From: Pseudonocardia sp. DSM 110487
GTDB taxonomy: Bacteria; Actinomycetota; Actinomycetes; Mycobacteriales; Pseudonocardiaceae
Direction: 5' to 3'
Assembly: GCF_019468565.1 (NCBI RefSeq)
Contig: NZ_CP080521.1
Span: 8,060,001 to 8,124,000, forward strand
Length of the DNA: 64,000 nucleotides
A program made the translations under genes and the position numbers. Position 1 is the stretch's first letter. Each line of letters begins with the position of its first letter. Under the pieces are notes generated by a model that made no database searches, had not been told where the DNA came from, and saw nothing but the letters and a program-made list of their open reading frames with translations. Of the stretch, positions 58,247 through 64,000 are shown in pieces.

Positions 58247-60031
58247 GAGGGCGCTGAAGAAAGCCGATCTCGATGGGTGCGGGACGGGCAGGGTCTCTCA
58301 ATGGGCCGTCGTTGCGGCGTTGGAGTCGAGCGCCCGTGGGCGTGACTACGAGCTCACCCTGCCCGTCGCGGGTCAGCGTGGAGGGCTGGGCGGGGCTGGT
58401 CAAGCCCGGTTCGGGTTAGGCGATCGCCCAGGCCCCGTCGGTGCGGGTGAGGCCGAGGGTGAGCAGGCGGCGCAGGTTGAGCGCGGCGAGGCGGTGGTGC
58501 AGCCACAGGTCGTTGAGCGCGGTTCCGCGGAACCGCAGTCGCCGGTTCCCGCCGGCGACCAGCCAGGCGATCGAGCGTTCGACCATCGGCCGGTGCTGGC
58601 GGTAGCTCGCCTGGAACTCGGGGTCTTGGGCGCGTTGTCGATGCGTGCGTTGGAGCGCGTCGTGAGGATGGAGCCGAAGTGTTCTTCCCGATGCCGAGGT
58701 GGTGCAGCGGGCGCGTAGCGGGCAGTCCCGGCAGGCCGCCCCGAAGATCACGTTCCGGGTGCGGGTCATCGAGCGGGTGATGCCGTTGGGGCAGGTCACG
58801 GTGCCGGCGTGCTCGTCGACGGTGAAGTCGTCGAGGGTGAACCCGCCCTCGACCGCGGGGCGCAGCGGCCACGGCTTGATGATCGGGGTGTGCCCGCCCT
58901 GCTGCGCGGCGTCGAGCATCTCCCCGCTGCCGTAGGCGGAATCGGCCAGCACCTCGGCCGGGTCGTCGGTGCCGGCGAGCAGATCGATCCCGACCGCGGC
59001 GTCGCTGTTCTCGGGCCCCGAGGCTGGGGTCAGCGCGGCGTCGGTGACGATCCCCGTCTCGGGTTCGACCACCAGATGCGCCTTGTAGCCGTCCTGGCGC
59101 CGCGAGCGGGTCTTATGCGCATGCCGCGCCTCGGGATCGACGGTGGAGATCACCCGATCCGGGGCCACCCGACGGGCGATCCGCCACCGCCCGTCGGTGC
59201 CGTCCGAGTCCTCGACCGGCTCCACGTCTTGCCCGGCGACCAGCGCCAACAACGCCACCGCCTCCGCCGCCTTCGCACCGAGTTCCTGCTCGGGCAGATG
59301 CCCCAACAGTCGGTGCGCATCGCCGACCAGGGCGTCGACCAGCTGCTCACGGGCAGCCGGGTCGTCCCAGGCGATCGACGGCTTCCCCGGCCGCGTGTAG
59401 TCGTGGGCCCGGCACTGCTGCGCGATCACGGCGGCGGCGCCGGGCACCTCCCGGGCGACCCGACGGACCGCGGCGATCAACTGGGTGATGGTGTCCTGGG
59501 TGGCCACCGCGTCATCCAGCACGGTGGAGTCCAACGCCCGCCGAGTCTTCCCGGTCAACGTCCCGGTCTCGGCCACCACCTGCCGGACCGCGTCGAAGAT
59601 CCGATTCGGCCGATCCGAGCGCGCGAGCCGGCGCCGCCAGTAGGTCAACGACGTCGGGTGGAACGCCTTCCCCGTCACCGCCAGCCCACACGCGGCCTTC
59701 CACCGCAGATCAAACGTCAGCGCCTCCGCGGCCTCCCCGTCCGAGAGCCCGTGCAGGGTCTGCAACACGATCGCCGCCGCGATCACATCCGCCGGGATCG
59801 ACGGCCGCCCCCGACCGGAGGCGAACAGGTCGACGAACATCTCGTCCGGGAACAACTCGCGGCGGTGCGCGGCCAGGAACGCGAACACCCCACCCTGCGG
59901 CAGCAGATGCCCCGCGACCGACTCCACATCCAAGATCTCACGCTGCGGATCAGCCCGTCCCTGCACCAACCGATCGTCCCAACCCGATCACGAACCCAGC
60001 GGGACCGACACCGCGATTTTTCAGGGGTCTC
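58247..60031 (-). mobile_element. Complete IS1182-family insertion sequence (1785 bp)
   Basis: The imperfect terminal inverted repeats are GAGGGCGCTGAAGAAA at the left and, read from the right end inward, GAGACCCCTGAAAAAT. CTAG occurs directly outside both ends (58243-58246 and 60032-60035), a likely 4-bp target duplication. It contains one intact transposase gene on the minus strand. The left CTAG is also the right flank of the MITE. Confidence 0.85.
58416..59969 (-). CDS. IS1182-family DDE transposase (517 aa)
   Basis: Intact transposase: the N-terminal DUF772-type domain (VFAFLAAHRRELFPDEMFVD ... DLRWKAACGL) and DDE catalytic core with first Asp in ALDSTVLDDA, second in VLADSAYGSGE, and Glu in PMVERSIAWLV. 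A cysteine cluster (ACRDCPLRARC) precedes the last catalytic region, as in this family. Length is normal and there is no frameshift, so the element may still move. Translation starts 62 bp inside the right end of the IS. Confidence 0.95.
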   Translation of the reverse strand: MVQGRADPQREILDVESVAGHLLPQGGVFAFLAAHRRELFPDEMFVDLFASGRGRPSIPADVIAAAIVLQTLHGLSDGEAAEALTFDLRWKAACGLAVTGKAFHPTSLTYWRRRLARSDRPNRIFDAVRQVVAETGTLTGKTRRALDSTVLDDAVATQDTITQLIAAVRRVAREVPGAAAVIAQQCRAHDYTRPGKPSIAWDDPAAREQLVDALVGDAHRLLGHLPEQELGAKAAEAVALLALVAGQDVEPVEDSDGTDGRWRIARRVAPDRVISTVDPEARHAHKTRSRRQDGYKAHLVVEPETGIVTDAALTPASGPENSDAAVGIDLLAGTDDPAEVLADSAYGSGEMLDAAQQGGHTPIIKPWPLRPAVEGGFTLDDFTVDEHAGTVTCPNGITRSMTRTRNVIFGAACRDCPLRARCTTSASGRTLRLHPHDALQRTHRQRAQDPEFQASYRQHRPMVERSIAWLVAGGNRRLRFRGTALNDLWLHHRLAALNLRRLLTLGLTRTDGAWAIA

Positions 60032-60094
60032 CTAGGCGCGCGAGGTGAACTTCGTTCAAGACAGCCGGTCGGGCGGGTTCCTACCGTCGTCGCC

Positions 60095-61360
60095 GTGCTC
60101 TTCGACCAGCCGACTCGGGCGGCCGCCGCGGACGACTTCGGGCACCTCGTGCACCGCACACCGCATGCCGTGCTACCCCCCGCCTCCGCTGCCGACGTGG
60201 CGTCGGCGGTGCACTGGGCCGCCGACCATGGCCTGCGGTTCGCGCCGCAGGGGCGTCGGCACTCGGTGTTCGGCCGCTCGCAGGTGGACGGCGGAGTCGT
60301 CGCCGAGATGACGACGCTGCGGACCGTCCACGCCGTCGAGGACGACCGCGTGGTCGTCGATGCGGGCGCCACCTGGCGTGACGTGCTCGCCAAGACCCTG
60401 CCCCGCGTCCCGGCGGGCCTGCCCGACTACCTCGACCTATCGGTGGGCGGCACCCTGGCGGTCGGCGGCGTCGGTGCGCAGATCTCGCGGACGGGAGCGC
60501 TGAGCGACAACGTCCTCGAGATGGAGGTGGTCACCGGCCGGGGCGAGATCCTCGAGTGCTCCCACGGTGACCTGTTCGACGCAGTACGAGCCGGACTGGG
60601 GCAGATCGGGATCATCACCCGGGCGACGCTCGCCCTCGTCCCCGCCGCGACACACGTGTGCCGCCACCTGCTGGTCTATCCCGACCTCCCCACGATGCTC
60701 GCCGACCAGCGTCTGCTCGCCGGCGACGACCGGTTCGCCGCCGTCCAGGGCGCCGTGCTCGCCGCCCCGGACGGCGGGTGGACGTTCCGGCTCGACGCCG
60801 TGGCCGACACCGAAGCCGACCTGACCGGCCTGTCCGACGATCGCCGCCACGCACAGGTCGTCACGATGACGCAACTGGACCACCTCGACCGGCTCGCCCA
60901 GCTCGAACGGGCGCTGCGCGCGAACGGCCAGTGGTCACTCCCTCACCCGTGGCTCACGACGTTCGTCGGCGATGTAGTCGTGGAGGCCGTCGTCACCGCC
61001 GAGCTGGACCGGCTGACGCCGGCCGATCTGGGTCCCTTCGGCCAGGTGGTGGTGTCCGCGTTCCGCGGGCGGGCGGTCACGAGTCCGTTGCTGCGCCTCC
61101 CGGCGGACAGCCTCTGCTTCACGTTCAACCTGATCCGGATCCCGGCCTCGGGCGAAGCGGCGGAGCGGCTCGTCGCCGCCAACCGGGACGTGTACGAGCG
61201 GATCCGGGATGCGGGCGGCACGCTCTACCCGGCGAGCGCCCTCCCGATGTCAGGCGCGGACTGGCGCGACCACTTCGGGCCTGCCTTCGACCGGTTCGGC
61301 GCGGCGAAGGAGGAGTTCGACCCGGGCCACGTCCTCACACCGGGCTACGAGGTCTTCTGA
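60095..61360 (+). CDS. FAD-binding oxidase, cytokinin dehydrogenase-like (421 aa)
   Basis: Vanillyl-alcohol-oxidase-fold flavoprotein. The N-terminal FAD domain has GRRHSVFGRSQVDGGVV, whose His corresponds to the residue that binds FAD covalently in cytokinin dehydrogenases. GGVGAQISRTGALSDNVLEM is also typical, and the C-terminal half fits the cytokinin-binding domain (PF09265). It lacks any signal peptide, unlike most plant homologues. The start is a GTG at 60095 with TACCGT seven bases upstream. The IS ends only 60 bp upstream and may have removed the native promoter or N-terminus. Role: oxidative cleavage of cytokinin-like amines, inferred. Confidence 0.8.
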   Translation: MLFDQPTRAAAADDFGHLVHRTPHAVLPPASAADVASAVHWAADHGLRFAPQGRRHSVFGRSQVDGGVVAEMTTLRTVHAVEDDRVVVDAGATWRDVLAKTLPRVPAGLPDYLDLSVGGTLAVGGVGAQISRTGALSDNVLEMEVVTGRGEILECSHGDLFDAVRAGLGQIGIITRATLALVPAATHVCRHLLVYPDLPTMLADQRLLAGDDRFAAVQGAVLAAPDGGWTFRLDAVADTEADLTGLSDDRRHAQVVTMTQLDHLDRLAQLERALRANGQWSLPHPWLTTFVGDVVVEAVVTAELDRLTPADLGPFGQVVVSAFRGRAVTSPLLRLPADSLCFTFNLIRIPASGEAAERLVAANRDVYERIRDAGGTLYPASALPMSGADWRDHFGPAFDRFGAAKEEFDPGHVLTPGYEVF

Positions 61361-61409
61361 GTTCCCTGGTGGACGTGAGGGTGTGCGGTCGGCGCGATCT
61401 GGTCGGCGC

Positions 61410-62609
61410 TCACGCTGGTCCGCCGCCGCCCGACAGGCGCCGGTCGATGAGGACTGCCGGGATCGTGGCCAGTGCGAGCACCGCGCCGATCCAGGGGATG
61501 GAGCCGATGCCGGCACCGGCCGCGAGGGCGGCCCCTGCGAACACGGGAACGAGGCTGATGCCCAGCTGGAACGCCGACACCGCGGTGGCCCCAGCGAGGG
61601 TCGGCGCACCCGCGGCGATGGTGAACACCCGCCCGTAGATGGCCGGGTTCAGCACGAATCCCGCGACCCCGAGTAGCGCGACGAGCAGGACGACGGGCAC
61701 GACGTGCGAGCCGAGCACCGCGAGCAGGACGGAGCTCGCCGCGATCCCGATCGCCCCTGCCAGCAGCGCGTGGAACGGACGCGCGTCTGCGATCCGGCCC
61801 CCGACCGAGAGGCCGAGGAGTGCGCCGACGCCGAAGAGCGTGAGGATCGGGGGCACCCACACCTCGGCGATGCCGGTGACACCGGTCAGGAACGCCGCCA
61901 GGTAGTTGTAGGAGATCATGTAAGCGGCCGTGCTGAGCAGCGTCACGCCGTAGACGAGCCACAGCCGCGGCCGCGCCATCGTGCGCAGCTCCCGCCGCAC
62001 ATCGGGCCTCCCGTCCGCGCGGGTCTCCGGCACCGCGACGAGGGTCGCGACCGCACCGATCACGGTCAGCACCACCACCGCCCAGAACCCGCCCCGCCAT
62101 CCCGTGAAGTAGCCGAGCAGGGCGCCCGCCGGCCCACCGACGATCATGGCAAGGCTCAGCCCGCTCACGACCACGCCGGACGCGCGCGCCGTCCGCTCGG
62201 GGGTGACGAGCCCGACCGCGGTGACGGCGGCGGCCGCCCAGAACCCGGCATAGGCGAGACCGGCGACGAACCGGGTGGTCAGCAGGAACCCGTAGTGGTG
62301 GGTGAGGAGGCCGGCCGCCACCGACGCCGCGAAGACGACCTGCGCGGTGACCAGCGTGATCCGGCGCGGCCAGCGCAGGGTCGCGACGGCGAGCAACGGC
62401 CCGCCGACGACGACCCCGGCCGCGAAGGCCGAGATCATCGCGCCGGCGGCGGGCAGCGTGATCCGCAGGTCGTCCGCGATCGCCGGCAGGACCCCTGCAA
62501 CGAGGAACTCCGCGCTCCCCATCGCGAACAGACTGAATGCGAGCAGGTAGACCGCCAGCGGCAGCCGTCCGCGGGCGGCCGACGCCCGCGGCGAGGTTCG
62601 AACGTTCAT
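61410..62609 (-). CDS. MFS transporter, Cmx/AraJ-type drug efflux (399 aa)
   Basis: Twelve transmembrane helices of the DHA1 group: MGSAEFLVAGVLPAIADDL in the first helix pair is the typical MFS_1 N-terminus of the AraJ/Cmx (chloramphenicol efflux) proteins, and SGVVVSGLSLAMIVGGPAGA is motif-C-like (antiporter). The ATG at 62609 is chosen over one three codons upstream. It is convergent with the flavoprotein gene. Substrate is unknown. Confidence 0.9.
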   Translation of the reverse strand: MNVRTSPRASAARGRLPLAVYLLAFSLFAMGSAEFLVAGVLPAIADDLRITLPAAGAMISAFAAGVVVGGPLLAVATLRWPRRITLVTAQVVFAASVAAGLLTHHYGFLLTTRFVAGLAYAGFWAAAAVTAVGLVTPERTARASGVVVSGLSLAMIVGGPAGALLGYFTGWRGGFWAVVVLTVIGAVATLVAVPETRADGRPDVRRELRTMARPRLWLVYGVTLLSTAAYMISYNYLAAFLTGVTGIAEVWVPPILTLFGVGALLGLSVGGRIADARPFHALLAGAIGIAASSVLLAVLGSHVVPVVLLVALLGVAGFVLNPAIYGRVFTIAAGAPTLAGATAVSAFQLGISLVPVFAGAALAAGAGIGSIPWIGAVLALATIPAVLIDRRLSGGGGPA

Positions 62610-62704
62610 GCGCCACACGCTCGGTCCGCCCGTGGCGCATCACCAACAATCGTTGCCGATACCGGGACCATGTCGGCTCCAGGTACCGGTACGTCCACTG
62701 CTCC

Positions 62705-64000
62705 TCACAGCCGGGATCTGAGTGCGGACATCAACTCCGCCCGGCCCGCCACCGCCAGCTTCTGGCGCAACCGCGCCACGTGCTGTTCCACCGTCTTCGG
62801 CGAGATGTAGAGGCGCGCGCCGATCTCGCGGTGGGTGTGGCCGTCGAGGATCAACCTGCCGATCTCGCGTTCCCGCTCGGAGAGGCCGTCCGGCCCCGCG
62901 GCCCGGTCGCGCCCGCCCTTGCCGCGCCACCCGCGCCCCGCTCCCAGCAGCTCCCGGGCCGTCGTGGGATCGTCGGTGCGCCTGGCCGCGGCGGCGCACA
63001 GCGCCGCCGCCTCCCACGGCCGGCCGGCCGCCACGAGCCGGTCCCCGGCCCCGCGGACGGCCGTCGGGTCGACGCGGCCGCCCAGCACCTCCGCCCACGC
63101 CCGCGCGCTGCCCGCCAGCGCGGTCAGGTAGGCCGACCCGCCAGGAAAGGCGGCCGGTGCGGCGTATGCGGAGCCGGTCGCCGCGGCGCGTTGCACCTGC
63201 CACCACAGCCCGGAGGCGAGGGCCCACGCGGGCTGTCCGGCCCGTCTGATCGCGGCGTCGATCGCGGTGGCGATCGACGCGGCGGCAGGCGCGGAGACGG
63301 TCGCGGCCGACACCGACAGCTCGCCCCAGAGGTCGACCTGCAGGATCTCGACGTCCGCGCCTGCCACGACCGGGGCGATGCGGTGCCACGTCCGCGCCAC
63401 GACCGCCGGGTCGGCGGTCCGGCGGGCGAGCCCGGCGCTCACGGCTGCCACGAGCAGGGCGTCGCGGCGCAGCACCGGACCGCCCGCGGCCGCGGCGAGC
63501 CCCGCCCGTGCTTCTGCGAGGCGTCCGGTGCGCAGGTCGAGCCATGCGACGAGCAGCAGGCGCCGAAGTCCCGGATGGCCGTCGTGCGCCGCGAGCATCG
63601 CGCGGGCGGTGTGGTCATCGCCACTCGCGAGCACCACCTCCGCGGCAAGCTCCGGCCATGGTTCCACCGCGAACGGATCGGGCGGCACGGTGGCCGCCGC
63701 AAGACCCGTGAGCCGGGTCGCCGCGCCTGCCAGATCGCCGTCAACCGCGTCGAGCACGGCCTGCACCCCGTTCAGCAGCACGGTCACACCGCGCGGTGCC
63801 GGATGGGTGAGCCCGGCGCGGGCCCCGGCGAGCTCGGCGGTCGCCGCGTTCCGGTCACCGGTGAGCGCTGCCGTCAGCGCCGCCCGCCCGCGGGCCTCGA
63901 CCGCGGCCACCCCCTCGACCATCTCCGCGACCCCGCGCCAGCGCGCCGTGGCATCGCCCAGCGCGCCGTCCGCGGCCGCCGCAGCGGCAGCCACCCCGGC
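62705..64000 (-). CDS. LuxR-family regulator, C-terminal part, cut by window edge
   Basis: The frame is open to the right window edge, so the N-terminus (usually an ATPase domain) is outside. The visible part is Ala-rich tetratricopeptide-like helices followed by a LuxR HTH (LSEREREIGRLILDG, HREIGARLYISPKTVEQHVARL). It differs from the LAL pair at the left end of the window, so it is not part of that duplication. It lies 95 bp downstream of nothing on its strand; the MFS gene follows in the same direction. Confidence 0.88.
   Translation of the reverse strand, partial: AGVAAAAAAADGALGDATARWRGVAEMVEGVAAVEARGRAALTAALTGDRNAATAELAGARAGLTHPAPRGVTVLLNGVQAVLDAVDGDLAGAATRLTGLAAATVPPDPFAVEPWPELAAEVVLASGDDHTARAMLAAHDGHPGLRRLLLVAWLDLRTGRLAEARAGLAAAAGGPVLRRDALLVAAVSAGLARRTADPAVVARTWHRIAPVVAGADVEILQVDLWGELSVSAATVSAPAAASIATAIDAAIRRAGQPAWALASGLWWQVQRAAATGSAYAAPAAFPGGSAYLTALAGSARAWAEVLGGRVDPTAVRGAGDRLVAAGRPWEAAALCAAAARRTDDPTTARELLGAGRGWRGKGGRDRAAGPDGLSEREREIGRLILDGHTHREIGARLYISPKTVEQHVARLRQKLAVAGRAELMSALRSRL

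Overview
The window is very GC-rich DNA with Actinobacterial hallmarks: a WhiB-type Fe-S regulator, DUF3040 and DUF6223 proteins, a DUF222/13E12 HNH nuclease behind an actinobacterial-type SOS box, large ATP-dependent LuxR (LAL) regulators, ECF sigma factors, many GTG starts and frequent leaderless-looking starts (TAnnnT six or seven bases before ATG/GTG). A soil actinomycete of the Pseudonocardiaceae type (Pseudonocardia-like) fits best, but this is inferred from gene content, not from a marker gene. No rRNA, tRNA, CRISPR array, prophage or replication origin was seen.

Layout. 1-5.4 kb: two near-identical LAL regulators (the first cut by the window edge) bracket an SDR/ArsR divergent pair and a WhiB gene. 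5.4-10.6 kb: a small repressor with a membrane protein, an ECF41-like sigma factor lacking its C-terminal domain, small membrane proteins and a NarL-type two-component system. 10.6-15 kb: a cyclase-family hydrolase, then a LacI repressor with two perfect 14-bp operators 42 bp apart, followed by a GH42 beta-galactosidase. 15-18 kb: a MoxR ATPase / VWA-metallopeptidase pair. 18-21 kb: MsrA, an EamA exporter with a divergent LysR regulator, and a RibD/DHFR-type reductase. 21.5-24.6 kb: a polyol locus (mannitol-2-dehydrogenase-type enzyme, ketose 3-epimerase, P-loop sugar kinase) around a palindromic operator, followed by a shredded Nramp (mntH) pseudogene. 24.8-30.7 kb: oxidoreductases, a DMT transporter and an orphan binding protein.

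30.7-32 kb holds no convincing intact gene. It contains a 622-bp imperfect inverted repeat with perfect 21-bp ends and two roughly 65-bp palindromic elements. 32-36.9 kb: cytidylate-kinase-like protein, stand-alone receiver, SDR, PL7 alginate lyase-like enzyme, flavin/PLP-fold enzyme, and the SOS-box HNH gene. 36.9-42.8 kb: a five-gene oligopeptide-type ABC operon divergent from an Lrp/AsnC regulator. 42.8-45.8 kb: a DUF4143 ATPase, an AEC transporter, a decayed YcxB-like fragment and a small secreted protein. 46-52.4 kb: a carbohydrate ABC transporter with a PfkB kinase, divergent from a DeoR repressor and a GH4 glycosidase; together these form a non-PTS glycoside utilisation locus.

53.8-57.3 kb: a tandem duplication of an ECF sigma factor plus a single-pass membrane partner, including the promoter and terminator. 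The membrane partners have diverged completely outside the cell. 57.3-62.6 kb: an AraC regulator, a 159-bp MITE and an intact IS1182 element sharing one CTAG target copy, a cytokinin-dehydrogenase-like flavoprotein just beyond the IS, and an MFS transporter. The window ends inside another LuxR-type regulator on the minus strand.
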